A stretch of DNA of 55,815 nucleotides. Origin: JBDIBB01 sp039812685. Lineage in GTDB: Bacteria; Acidobacteriota; Vicinamibacteria; Vicinamibacterales; JAFNAJ01. The position numbers were made by a program, and so were the translations under genes. The notes under the pieces were generated by a model. That model searched no databases and was not told where the DNA came from. It saw nothing but the letters and a program-made list of their open reading frames with translations. The number at the start of each line of letters is the position of its first letter. Position 1 is the stretch's first letter. The stretch is taken from positions 1 through 55,815 of the forward strand of contig JBDIBB010000006.1 in assembly GCA_039812685.1 (NCBI GenBank), read 5' to 3'. Below are positions 24,203 through 32,974 of this stretch, one piece after another.

Positions 24203-25902
24203 CGCTCGAAGAAACCCTCCACCGCTGGTTGCGCAACCGGCCCGTGCTCTGGGGCTCGGCAGCCGCGCTGCTGGCCGCCGTCGCGGCCCTGACGCGCCTC
24301 GACCCGGATAGCGCCGGCGTGTGGCTCGTGACGCTGGCGGCCGCCGGGCTGGCCATCGCGCTCTCACGCACCGAACAGGGCGATGCCAGGCAGACGATGC
24401 TGGCGCTGGCGCTGGTGGGAGGCGCGGTACGCGCGGTCTCGCACGCTGCCCTCACCGCGTGGAGCGAGGCGGCCGGCGGCTCGTTGCTCGGGCTCGACTC
24501 GTCCTCGTATTTCTTCCGCAGCGTGCTGCTGGCCAGGGAGGGGTTCCGCACCATCGAGTCGCCGGCGCTGCACTTCGGGACGTACGACGCCGCGCACTAC
24601 TACCTGTTTGCCGCCGTCATCGGCGTCCTCGGGCCCAGCCTGGTCACCCTGCAGGCGATGAACTGGTCGATGACGACGCTGGCCGGGCCGCTCGCCTACG
24701 CCATCGCCCGCCGCACCGCGCCCGCCCATGCGCGTACGGCAGGGCTGCTCGTGGCGCTTCACCCGTCGATTGTGGCCATCAGCGTCAACGACCTGCTGAA
24801 GGATCCGTCGGTGATCTTCCTCAGCCTCGTGGCCGTCTGGGCGCTGGTACGGCTGGCGAGGACGCCGTGGACGCCGACGGCGAGCGCGGGCCTGGTCCTG
24901 GCCGGCGCCGTCGCGTTGAGCTACGTGCGCATGTCGCGGTTCTATGTCTCGGCGTTCCTCCTGGCGGCGGCGTTCGTCGCCATCGGGTGGGGATGGCGGC
25001 AGGCGCGATCCGGCGCCGCCGCGGCCACACGGCCAGCGGCCGTGCTCTCCATCCTGCTCGTGTTCGGCCTGAGCGAGGCCGGGCCGCGCGTCATGGGATG
25101 GCCGTTCTCGCCGGTGATGGCCGTCCGTCAGTTCGTCCGCGTGCTGAACACGCCCTCGATGCGGGTCTACGCGCCAGGCCTGGTGTCACGGTTCTCGGGC
25201 GGATCGGCGGCCACCCACGACACCGCGGAGCCGGCGACGCTGCCGGCCTGGGGGCCGTCACTGCCAGTGAACGAGGGCCAGGCCTACACCGCCAGCGAGG
25301 TGCTGGCAAGGGCCAGCGACCGCGCGTGGGCGCCAACCAGCACGTCGAGCCTGCACGCGCCCGCGGCGCGCCCGCCCGAGAGGGCGCCCGCCGGCGCCGC
25401 CGAGCAAGCCGCTGCGCCCGCCACATCGGGAGGCGCGGGTGCGGAGTCCCCAGCTGGAGGCCATCGGGTGGTGCGATGGGCGGCCAACGGCTTCCGAAAG
25501 CTCTTCGGCCCCTTCCCCTGGGTGCCGCCACCGGATTTCTCGGTGTCGACGATCACCCGCGGCGACTACTTGCTGTTTCCAGGGATGCTGCTCTGGTATG
25601 CGCTATTGCCGGTCGCGCTGTCGGCGATGGCGCTCGTCTTCGGCGATGCGCTTCGCGGGAGGGCCGAGAGCCTCACGCTGGGCCTTGCGCTGTTCACGGG
25701 CGGGCTGTTCGCACTCTACCTCGCGTTGAACCTGAGCTGGCGCCAGCGCGAGTTCCTGTTCCCGTTCTTCGTGCTGCTGTCGGCGGCGACCATCGATCGG
25801 CTGCGGACGTCACGGCTCGCCGGCTACGCCTATGCGCTCTACTGGTTCGGCCTGGTGACGGTGGCCGTCGCGCACACGGCCCTGCGGACGCTGGTCGCGT
25901 GA
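24199..25902 (+). CDS. Polytopic membrane protein, candidate GT-C transferase or Wzy-like polymerase
   Basis: The 567-residue protein has about eleven hydrophobic segments. After the early helices it carries GLDSSSYFFRSVLLAREG and DAAHYYLFAAVIGVLG, acidic-loop patterns reminiscent of GT-C (GT39-like) enzymes using polyprenyl-phosphate sugars. A periplasmic region of about 95 residues (roughly 330-425) is low-complexity and rich in Ala, Pro, Ser and Thr. No other gene in this block could be the polymerase, so it may be the Wzy equivalent. The start overlaps the asnB stop by four bases (ATGA). Confidence 0.65.
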   Translation: MTLEETLHRWLRNRPVLWGSAAALLAAVAALTRLDPDSAGVWLVTLAAAGLAIALSRTEQGDARQTMLALALVGGAVRAVSHAALTAWSEAAGGSLLGLDSSSYFFRSVLLAREGFRTIESPALHFGTYDAAHYYLFAAVIGVLGPSLVTLQAMNWSMTTLAGPLAYAIARRTAPAHARTAGLLVALHPSIVAISVNDLLKDPSVIFLSLVAVWALVRLARTPWTPTASAGLVLAGAVALSYVRMSRFYVSAFLLAAAFVAIGWGWRQARSGAAAATRPAAVLSILLVFGLSEAGPRVMGWPFSPVMAVRQFVRVLNTPSMRVYAPGLVSRFSGGSAATHDTAEPATLPAWGPSLPVNEGQAYTASEVLARASDRAWAPTSTSSLHAPAARPPERAPAGAAEQAAAPATSGGAGAESPAGGHRVVRWAANGFRKLFGPFPWVPPPDFSVSTITRGDYLLFPGMLLWYALLPVALSAMALVFGDALRGRAESLTLGLALFTGGLFALYLALNLSWRQREFLFPFFVLLSAATIDRLRTSRLAGYAYALYWFGLVTVAVAHTALRTLVA

Positions 25903-25919
25903 GACGTGTCCCCGGGCGC

Positions 25920-27002
25920 TCATCCCATCGCGTCGTCCCACATCGCCAGGACCGATTCGAGCGAGTAGCGCGTCACGACGGCGCGCCCGCGCTCGCCCAG
26001 GTCGAGCCGCCGCCGCGGGTCGGCGAGCAGCGCGGCGATGCCGTCGGCCAGCGCCGCTGGCGACTCGGGCGCAACCAGCACGCCATCCTCGCCGCCGCGC
26101 AGGATCTCCCTGGGTCCGCTCGCGATGTCGGCCGCGACCACCGGCGTGCCGGCTGCCATCGCTTCGCACAGCACGTTGGGGAAACCCTCGTAGCGTGAGG
26201 ACAGGACGAAGACACCAGCGCTGGCCAGCCGCGCCGGGAGATCCTCGGCGTGGCCGGCCAGCGTGGCGCGATCCGCCAGCCCGAGACGGGCAATCCGCGC
26301 GCGCAGCTCAGGCTCGAGGCGCCCCTGCCCGTAGATCACGAGCCGCCAGTCCGGGAACCGGCTCGCGATGCGGGCAAATGCGTCGACGAGCAGATCGAAG
26401 CCTTTCTCGGGTCCGAGCCTGCCCGCGGCAGCGATGACCGGCGCCTTCGGCGCGCCGCTGACCGGTGGTGCCACGACGGGGTTCGGGATCACGGCCACCC
26501 GCACGCCGCGCCACCTGTCGAAGAACCGGGCCGCCCTCACCGTCTGGACGACGACGCGCCGCGCCCGCGGGTAGGTCCGCCGTCGCAGCCACTGCCATTC
26601 GGCCCGGGCGGGATAGCGCGACGGATCGCTGCGTTCGGAGACGATCACCGGGATTCCGAGCCCCGTGGAGGCCAGCAGGGTGAGCACGTTGGTGGCATCC
26701 AGCATCGCCAGGATACGGTCGGGCCGCCCGGCGGCCAGCGCGCGCCGGATGGCCCGTATGCGGGCGAGGCTGGCGGCAACGGCCTGCCACCGTCCGTATG
26801 AGTCGGCCAGCAGGTCGAGGCCGATGCGGCGCACGCGCGGATCCAGCGGATAGGCCGCTTCGGTCCCGGACGAGAGCGTGACGATCGTCACCCGGTCGCC
26901 GCGCGACACCCACGCGCCGGCCAGGCGCGCCGTGACGCGCTCGGCGCCGCCGGCGCCGAGCGAGGCGATTACCACCGCGACGTGTCGCGATCCGCGGCTC
27001 AT
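25920..27002 (-). CDS. Glycosyltransferase family 4
   Basis: This 360-residue GT-B enzyme reads VAVVIASLGAGGAERVTARL at its start, with AGRLGPEKGFDLLVDAF, GQGRLEPELRARI and SRYEGFPNVLCEAMAAGTP in the donor domain. The pattern is that of the GalNAc/GlcNAc-type GT4 subgroup, but the donor is not certain. Its ATG overlaps the stop of the preceding GT4 (ATGA). It is the last gene of the minus-strand block and converges on the membrane protein at 25902 with a 17-base gap. Confidence 0.9.
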   Translation of the reverse strand: MSRGSRHVAVVIASLGAGGAERVTARLAGAWVSRGDRVTIVTLSSGTEAAYPLDPRVRRIGLDLLADSYGRWQAVAASLARIRAIRRALAAGRPDRILAMLDATNVLTLLASTGLGIPVIVSERSDPSRYPARAEWQWLRRRTYPRARRVVVQTVRAARFFDRWRGVRVAVIPNPVVAPPVSGAPKAPVIAAAGRLGPEKGFDLLVDAFARIASRFPDWRLVIYGQGRLEPELRARIARLGLADRATLAGHAEDLPARLASAGVFVLSSRYEGFPNVLCEAMAAGTPVVAADIASGPREILRGGEDGVLVAPESPAALADGIAALLADPRRRLDLGERGRAVVTRYSLESVLAMWDDAMG

Positions 27003-28165
27003 GATCGGCGGGACACGGACGCCAGCGCATCGCCCAGGCGCGACGCGCACGCGTGCGCGTCGTATCGCTCGACGATCCGCTGGCGGGCCTGGAGGGCGCG
27101 CGCGTGCCGCTCGGCCGGTGGCGCGCCGGCCAGTTCGATCATCGCCGCGGCCAGCTCGCGCGGCGCGCGGACGGGCACGACAGGGCCCGTGTCGCCGACG
27201 ACGAGCGCGCTGTCGCCGGCGTCGGTGACCACACAGGGAGTGCCGCACGCCATCGCCTCGCCCAGCACGTTGGGCATGCCCTCGCCGATCGAGCACAGCA
27301 CGTTGACGTCGAGGGCGTTGTAGACGGCCGGCATGTCGTGGCGCGCGCCGGCCCAGAGCAGGCGCGAGTCGAGTCCCAGCGCGGTCGCGCGCGTCTTCAG
27401 GGACGCGGTGTAAACCGGCTCCCCGTTGCCCACGCACACGAAACGGGCAGCCGGCATGGCGGCGGCCACGCCGGCTGCCGCCTCGAGGAACGACGCGTGG
27501 TCCTTGATGGGATCCAGCCTGGCGACGATGCCGATGACCGGGGCCTCTTCCTCGATTCCCCACTCCCGGCGCACGCGGGCGCCGGCCGCCGGGTCGGGGG
27601 CGAACCGGCGCGTGTCGAACGGGTTGGGGATGACGACGTGCGCGCGCGGCGTGAAGCCGCGTGACAAGTAGTACCGCGCGCCGGCCTCCGAGTTGAAGAC
27701 GACCAGCCGGGGCCAGGCCACCAGCCGGCGCGACACCCGGTCGAGCACCCCCGGCAGCCAGTCGTAGAGCGAGAAGTCCATGAAGGCGTTGGCGACCAGC
27801 CACGCCGTCGGCAGGCCAAGCGCCCGGCCCAGGACGGCCGTCAACTGGTGCGCAACGTCGAAGGCACCCACGAGGACATCCGGCTGTTCGGCCCGCACGA
27901 GCCGCCACGCGCGCCACAGCACACCGGTCCAGTCCCACCGGCCTGTCTTGCCGAGATCGGCGACCATGACGTGCGGCAGCGCCTCGAGTTCGCCGCGAAA
28001 CGGCCCGCCCGGGTAGAGCGAGACGACCTTGCAGGCATACCGCGACGGATCGAGGTGCCGGATGTTCTCCACCAGTTGCCGTTCGGCGCCGCCGATCTCG
28101 AGGCAGCGAACGACGAAGAGGATACGCAGCCGGGCGCCGCGATCCCCTGCGGCCGCCACCTTCAC
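26999..28165 (-). CDS. Glycosyltransferase family 4
   Basis: This 388-residue GT-B enzyme begins with a short basic leader and then LRILFVVRCLEIGGAERQLV. The donor domain shows VARLDPIKDHASFLEAA and SIGEGMPNVLGEAMACG. I chose the GTG at 28165 because it overlaps the upstream methyltransferase stop by four bases (GTGA), as do other junctions here; a start at 28240 would overlap that gene by 79 bases. It also overlaps the next GT4 by four bases. Confidence 0.88.
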   Translation of the reverse strand: MKVAAAGDRGARLRILFVVRCLEIGGAERQLVENIRHLDPSRYACKVVSLYPGGPFRGELEALPHVMVADLGKTGRWDWTGVLWRAWRLVRAEQPDVLVGAFDVAHQLTAVLGRALGLPTAWLVANAFMDFSLYDWLPGVLDRVSRRLVAWPRLVVFNSEAGARYYLSRGFTPRAHVVIPNPFDTRRFAPDPAAGARVRREWGIEEEAPVIGIVARLDPIKDHASFLEAAAGVAAAMPAARFVCVGNGEPVYTASLKTRATALGLDSRLLWAGARHDMPAVYNALDVNVLCSIGEGMPNVLGEAMACGTPCVVTDAGDSALVVGDTGPVVPVRAPRELAAAMIELAGAPPAERHARALQARQRIVERYDAHACASRLGDALASVSRRS

Positions 28166-29082
28166 AGCGGCATTCGTCCCGAGACCGACACCTTGAAGGG
28201 CCCCGTCACCAGATCGACCAGGCCCGCTTCGCCGAACCATCCCCGTACCTGCTCATCCGAGTGCTTCCACTGGTAGCGCGGCGAGTACCAGTCGAAGGTG
28301 TCGAGGGTCCGCCAATCCGGATCCGGGTTCATGCTCGTCGGCAGCACGGCGGAGGTCAGTCGGCCCACGACGGGCACCCGATGCAGCCAGTACAGGGGGA
28401 CTGCCACGCGACTGAGTTGCACGAGAACGGGCTTGGACAGGCGCGAGGTGATTGGACGAAGCAGTTCGGACCCGGGATAGAGCCTGGCCAGCCGGTCCCA
28501 GTAGACCCAGATGGCAATCCGTCCGCCGGGCTTGAGAAGCGGCACGAGGCTCAGGAATGCACGGCGCGTGTCGGGCGTGTGGTGGAGGACGCCGAGGCTG
28601 TAGATGAAGTCGAACGTGCCAGGGCGAAACGGCGTGTTGAGGATGTCGGCCTGGCAGATGGTCACGTTGGACCGGTGCCGCAGGTTCTGCGCCGCCGCGT
28701 CGACCGCCGAGCTGAGGTCGATACCGACCACCTCCGCGCCCACGTCCGCGCAGACCTCCGCGAATCGGCCCATCCCGCAGCCGGCATCGAGCACCGTCTT
28801 CCCGCGCAGGTCTTCCAGCGCCCAGCCCGTCTTCTCGACGAAGGCGTCACGGCTGCGGGCCGTGCCCGTCGCCGAGTCGAGCTGCGTGCGGGCGAACCGG
28901 TTCCACTGGTAGCCGAACGATCCGCTGTAGTGTTCGGAGTCGACGAAGCGCCAGACCCCCCGCTCGAGCGGGAAGGTCCGCCGGCAGGCGGGACATTGCA
29001 TCCGGTCGTGGCCGGCAGCCTGCAGCGGCGACGTCGGGCAGTGGGGACAGCGGAAGATTTCGTCGGGGACAGGCACGATCAC
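28162..29082 (-). CDS. SAM-dependent methyltransferase with N-terminal zinc ribbon
   Basis: The 306-residue protein has an N-terminal Trm112-like zinc knuckle with C12, C15, C30 and C33, followed by a class I methyltransferase domain with VLDAGCGMGRFAE near 95-107, the acidic GIDLS loop and YSLGVLHHTPD. Such proteins occur in polysaccharide loci, where they probably methylate a sugar of the growing glycan, but the acceptor is not shown by the sequence. It starts with GTG, 18 bases after the upstream GT4 stop, and is coupled to the next GT4. Confidence 0.85.
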   Translation of the reverse strand: MIVPVPDEIFRCPHCPTSPLQAAGHDRMQCPACRRTFPLERGVWRFVDSEHYSGSFGYQWNRFARTQLDSATGTARSRDAFVEKTGWALEDLRGKTVLDAGCGMGRFAEVCADVGAEVVGIDLSSAVDAAAQNLRHRSNVTICQADILNTPFRPGTFDFIYSLGVLHHTPDTRRAFLSLVPLLKPGGRIAIWVYWDRLARLYPGSELLRPITSRLSKPVLVQLSRVAVPLYWLHRVPVVGRLTSAVLPTSMNPDPDWRTLDTFDWYSPRYQWKHSDEQVRGWFGEAGLVDLVTGPFKVSVSGRMPL

Positions 29083-29100
29083 GTGAGATGAGAGGAGCGG

Positions 29101-30246
29101 TCACGCCCGCTTGGCGGCCAGCTCATTGTATAGCGCCTCGTGCGCCTCGACGCTTCTCTCGATCGTGAAGCGGTCGAGGATTCGGCGTTGCGCGGCTTCT
29201 CCAGCGGCGAGCAGACGCTCGGGCGCGCCGATCGCCGTCACGATGGCGCTGGCCAGGGCCGCTGGGTCGCCTGGCGGGACCAGCCATCCGGTGGCACCGT
29301 CGACCACCGCCTCCGGCGTGCCGCCCGCGGTGGTTGCCACCACGGCTCGCCCGACGGCCATCGCCTCGAGCACGGCGTTGGGGAACCCCTCCTCGAGCGA
29401 GGGGTGCACCAGCAGGTCGGCCGCCGACAGCCACCGCGGCACTTCGGGCGTGCTGCCGGCGAAGCGCACCGTGGAGTCGAGGCCCAGTTGCCTGCTCCGC
29501 GCGAGGAGGGCATCGCGCTCGGATCCATCGCCGATCAGCACGACCAGCGGACGCCGACACCCCGGGTCAATCGTGCGGAGCGCCTCCAGAAGCACGTGGT
29601 GCCCTTTGTAGTGAATCAGGTTGGCCACCACGACCACCAGCGTCACGTCCGGCGAGATGCCGAGGCGCGCCCGCGCCTCATCCTTCGGGATCGCCCGGAA
29701 GCGCGACACGTCGACGCCGTTGTAGAGGACGCGCACCTTCTCCGGCGGGAGCCCCTCCCCGCGGATCGCATCCTCGCGAACGGCCTCGGAATTGGCCACG
29801 AAGAGGTCGACCCGCCGGTTGGCGGCGGCCTCGATCGCGCGGACGCGAGGCGAGTGCGCCGATCGATGGTGCCCGAGGCTGCGCCGGGCGGCGACCACCG
29901 CGGCCACACCGGCGGACCGCGCCGCAAGGGTTCCGAGCACGTAGCCCCAGAACAGCATGCCGTGCACGACGTCCGGCCGGAACGAGGTGATCGCACGCCG
30001 CAGGCGCGCGAGCGCGGCCAGCGTGCGCACCGGATGGCGCTTGATGCGAAATCCCTGGTAGCCGCAGACGTACACCGGCACGCCCAGATCCCTGACGCTG
30101 CCAGCCAGCGCGCCGGCCGCCTCGAGGCACACCACGGCCGGCTGGAACCGGCGGCGGTCCAGGCGCCCGAGCAGCTCGACCAGTTGGCATTCGGTTCCGC
30201 CGCGGTCGAGCGAACCGATCGCATAGAGCACGCGGATCGGCCGCAC
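29101..30246 (-). CDS. Glycosyltransferase family 4
   Basis: This 381-residue GT-B enzyme starts RVLYAIGSLDRGGTECQLVE and has VVANLIHYKGHHVLLEALR and LEEGFPNAVLEAMAVG in the donor half. It is a paralogue of the protein encoded at 21129. The GTG start directly follows the methyltransferase stop at 30247 without a gap, so reinitiation is likely. Confidence 0.9.
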   Translation of the reverse strand: MRPIRVLYAIGSLDRGGTECQLVELLGRLDRRRFQPAVVCLEAAGALAGSVRDLGVPVYVCGYQGFRIKRHPVRTLAALARLRRAITSFRPDVVHGMLFWGYVLGTLAARSAGVAAVVAARRSLGHHRSAHSPRVRAIEAAANRRVDLFVANSEAVREDAIRGEGLPPEKVRVLYNGVDVSRFRAIPKDEARARLGISPDVTLVVVVANLIHYKGHHVLLEALRTIDPGCRRPLVVLIGDGSERDALLARSRQLGLDSTVRFAGSTPEVPRWLSAADLLVHPSLEEGFPNAVLEAMAVGRAVVATTAGGTPEAVVDGATGWLVPPGDPAALASAIVTAIGAPERLLAAGEAAQRRILDRFTIERSVEAHEALYNELAAKRA

Positions 30247-30915
30247 TCACCGCCTCCCGATGCAGCAGATGTTCATGCCGAGGCCGAGGAGTCTGCGGGC
30301 GCATCGGGCCAGCGGAGGGGGCAGCAGCCTCGCGATCAGGCGCTCGGAGAGCGCCGGCACCGGGCCGAAGACGAAGGCATCGATGACACGAAGCCCGGCA
30401 CCGGCCACCAGCGTCTTCCAGACGCGCAGCGAGTGCAGGCGCTCGTCGGCAGGTGGCCCGCAGTAGTGCATGTGGACGGTCGGCACCACCACCGCGACGA
30501 TCGGCGCACACCGCGCCTGTTCCCCGATCAGCCGCACCGACACGTCGGGATCGAAGTGCTCGACGACGCCCAGCGAGTAGACAAGATCGACCCGGCCGTG
30601 CCATGGCGTGAGGTCGAAGGCGTCGGCCACGGCAAAGGTGGCCGGCGAGCGCACGTACTGCCCCATCTCGGTGGCCAGTCGCACGATGTCCGGATCGTTG
30701 TCGACGCCGGTGACGTCGTAGCCGCAGTGGGCGAGCAGCGACGGGTACAGCCCGCCGCCGCAGCCGACGTCGAGCACCCGCCCGCCCTTCGGCAGCTCGC
30801 GCCTGAGCGCCGCCGTCAGCGGGGCGAAGTAGTCCCACTGGGCCAAGGAGAACGCCACCGGCCCCCCGGCCCGGTCGATCCCGTCGCGCACGTAACGCTG
30901 CCAGCGATCCGACAA
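30247..30915 (-). CDS. Class I SAM-dependent methyltransferase
   Basis: This 222-residue enzyme has VLDVGCGGGLYPSLLA at about 47-62 and VYSLGVVEHFDPD near 112-124, as in UbiG/UbiE-like small-molecule methyltransferases. Its C-terminal half ends with a hydrophobic helical region that could touch the membrane. It uses a TTG start at 30915, six bases after the flippase stop; no in-frame ATG or GTG fits better. In this context it may methylate a sugar or a lipid-linked intermediate. Confidence 0.82.
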   Translation of the reverse strand: MSDRWQRYVRDGIDRAGGPVAFSLAQWDYFAPLTAALRRELPKGGRVLDVGCGGGLYPSLLAHCGYDVTGVDNDPDIVRLATEMGQYVRSPATFAVADAFDLTPWHGRVDLVYSLGVVEHFDPDVSVRLIGEQARCAPIVAVVVPTVHMHYCGPPADERLHSLRVWKTLVAGAGLRVIDAFVFGPVPALSERLIARLLPPPLARCARRLLGLGMNICCIGRR

Positions 30916-30921
30916 GGTCGT

Positions 30922-32238
30922 TCACCGTGTCACGGGCTGGCGAACGAGCCCTGCCACCTTCATGAGGCCACGGCCGACGATCACCAGATCGGCGCCGCGC
31001 GGCATCACTTCGGAGGGCCCGGCACCTGCCAGGCGAACCGACCACACGACGATGGCGATCGACGTGAGGCTGTAGGACACGGTCGAGGCCGCGGCCGCCC
31101 CGGCCACCCCGAAGCGGGGGATCAGCAGCCAGTTCAACGAAGCATTCAGCGCCAGCGACGCCCCCTGGATCGACGTCAGCACCCATGGCCGGCCCGCTCT
31201 GATGATGGCCGCGCCACAGGCTCGCTGCCAGCCGAGCGCCACCATGCCGGGCAGCAGCACCACCAGGGGCAGCACCGTGCCGGAAAACGCCTTGCCGAAG
31301 AGAAGCGGCACAGCGAACGGCCCGGCGGCGAGCCAGGCCACCGCGGTGAGGCCGCCGACGACCAGGTTCACGCGCGCGCCGGTCAGGGCCAGTTGCGCGG
31401 CGTCCCGGACCGTGCTGGCCGCCTGGCGCGGGCTGAGCGCGATGCCCACCGAGTCGGTGGCCATCTGCACCGTCTCGCTGAGCGTGACGGCGAGGGAATA
31501 GATCCCCAGCATCGTAGCCCCGGCCATGGCACTCACCATGAACATGTCGATGCGCAGATGCATCCACAGCAGCATCGTCGAGGCGTGCAGCGGCAGGGAT
31601 GTCTGCATGATCTCGCGGATCCATCCCGCGGGCAGCGCGTCGCGCTCGAACTCCCGGCAGCCGGCCACGATGATCCACCAGTAGACGGCCGCCCCGGCGA
31701 GCCCGGTGACCAGCACGATCGCAGGGGTGAGCCCGGCGCTGGCCCAGAGGCCCAACAGCAGGGTCGTCTGGACGAGCACCGACATGATTGCGCCGCGGAA
31801 CTGCACGAAGACGCGCCCGCTCATCGTCAGCAGGGCGCTGCCGAGCACGGTCTCGATCTGCAGCGGCACCGTCGCGGCGGCGATCAGCAGCAGCAGGATC
31901 GGCGCTCCGGCGTAAACCGAAGGCAACAGCCAGGGAGAGGCGACGAGCAGCAGCGCCCCGATGACGCCAGACACCCTGCCGACACGGCGGCTGACCCGCC
32001 ACAGGGCGCCGAGGCCGTACCCCCTGTCGCCGAACAGCATCAGCGCGCCCTTGTCGACGCCGAGGTTGCCGACGGTGACCAGGGCGGTCGCGCCCAGGAA
32101 GGGAAGGTAGTATTCGCCGCGACCGGTGGGGCCGAGCGCACGCGACACGATGATCCCGGTCAGGAACGTCGCCGCGTACAGCAACACCCTGAGCGCGAGA
32201 ATTCCGACGCTGTCGGTGGCGACGCTGCGTTCGTCCAT
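30922..32238 (-). CDS. Wzx-type oligosaccharide flippase (MOP superfamily)
   Basis: The 438-residue protein is hydrophobic throughout, with about twelve membrane segments. It opens with a typical RxLGPTGRGEYYLPFLGA loop, the glycine-rich turn after the first helix in polysaccharide flippases of the MATE/MOP superfamily. It would flip the undecaprenyl-linked oligosaccharide from cytoplasm to periplasm. Its start overlaps the acyltransferase stop by one base (TGATG). It marks this locus as Wzx-dependent, in contrast to the ABC-dependent locus at 39.9-43.3 kb. Confidence 0.88.
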   Translation of the reverse strand: MDERSVATDSVGILALRVLLYAATFLTGIIVSRALGPTGRGEYYLPFLGATALVTVGNLGVDKGALMLFGDRGYGLGALWRVSRRVGRVSGVIGALLLVASPWLLPSVYAGAPILLLLIAAATVPLQIETVLGSALLTMSGRVFVQFRGAIMSVLVQTTLLLGLWASAGLTPAIVLVTGLAGAAVYWWIIVAGCREFERDALPAGWIREIMQTSLPLHASTMLLWMHLRIDMFMVSAMAGATMLGIYSLAVTLSETVQMATDSVGIALSPRQAASTVRDAAQLALTGARVNLVVGGLTAVAWLAAGPFAVPLLFGKAFSGTVLPLVVLLPGMVALGWQRACGAAIIRAGRPWVLTSIQGASLALNASLNWLLIPRFGVAGAAAASTVSYSLTSIAIVVWSVRLAGAGPSEVMPRGADLVIVGRGLMKVAGLVRQPVTR

Positions 32239-32885
32239 CAGCGCGCTCCCGCCCGGGTCTCGTCGCGACGACGCAGCAGGCGAGCCGGCACGCCCCCCAC
32301 CACGGTGCGCGGCTCGACGTCACGGGTCACCACGGTGCCCGCCCCCACCACCGCCCCATCGCCGATGGTCACGCCGTCGAGGACCACGACATGGGTGCCG
32401 AGCCACACGTCGCTGCCGATCCGCACGCCGATCTGGCTCGTCCCCTGGTCCCACATCGGCACGTCGGGTCGATCGAACCGGTGGCTGGAGGGGATCACCA
32501 CCGTGTGCGCGGCCACCAGCACGTCGTCGCCGATCGTGAGTCCGCCCGCGCCATAGAGGATGCAGAAGGGGTTCACCCCCACACGCCGCCCCAATGTGAC
32601 GGGCCCGCCCTGCGCATCGATAATGGCGTCGTCGCGCACCTCACAGCGCTCGCCGAGCGACACCGGGCCGGTGCAGATGAGGCGGCAACGGCCAAGGCGG
32701 ACGCCGGGCGCGAGGGTGAGGTTGGCAGGATACCGGATGTCGGCCGCCGGATCGATGATCGCCCCGGAGCGCGATGCCAGCCAGCGATTGAGCAGGCGCG
32801 ATGGCAGCGGACGTTCCGACGCGGCGACCTTGCGCCGCAGGCGCGACAACATGAGTGGCAGCAACGGCGCGGGCGCGGTGAGCAT
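32238..32885 (-). CDS. Hexapeptide-repeat acyltransferase (left-handed beta-helix)
   Basis: The 215-residue protein contains a series of imperfect hexapeptide repeats from about residue 45 to 200, such as IGDDVLVAAHTVVI, IGSDVWLGTHVVV and IGDGAVVGAGTVVTRDV, the left-handed beta-helix of CoA-dependent sugar O- or N-acetyltransferases. The likely catalytic histidine is in PSSHRFDRP. It probably acetylates a sugar of the glycan. The ATG at 32885 is preferred; an in-frame ATG eleven codons later is possible. The 89 bases between it and gmd show nothing special. Confidence 0.85.
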   Translation of the reverse strand: MLTAPAPLLPLMLSRLRRKVAASERPLPSRLLNRWLASRSGAIIDPAADIRYPANLTLAPGVRLGRCRLICTGPVSLGERCEVRDDAIIDAQGGPVTLGRRVGVNPFCILYGAGGLTIGDDVLVAAHTVVIPSSHRFDRPDVPMWDQGTSQIGVRIGSDVWLGTHVVVLDGVTIGDGAVVGAGTVVTRDVEPRTVVGGVPARLLRRRDETRAGAR

Positions 32886-32974
32886 ACCAGAGGCGGCTGC
32901 CGGGGCGGGGCGAGCGCCCGCCGCGGCAACCGGGTTCGGGCAGGGCTGCCGACACGACGCCCTCCGCCGGACGG

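Noticed and set aside
29140..32556. A very long plus-strand open frame opposite the GT4, methyltransferase and flippase genes
   Set aside because: The composition is that of an antisense frame in GC-rich DNA (Arg/His/Gly/Gln-rich, no conserved motifs), while the minus strand carries recognisable genes throughout.
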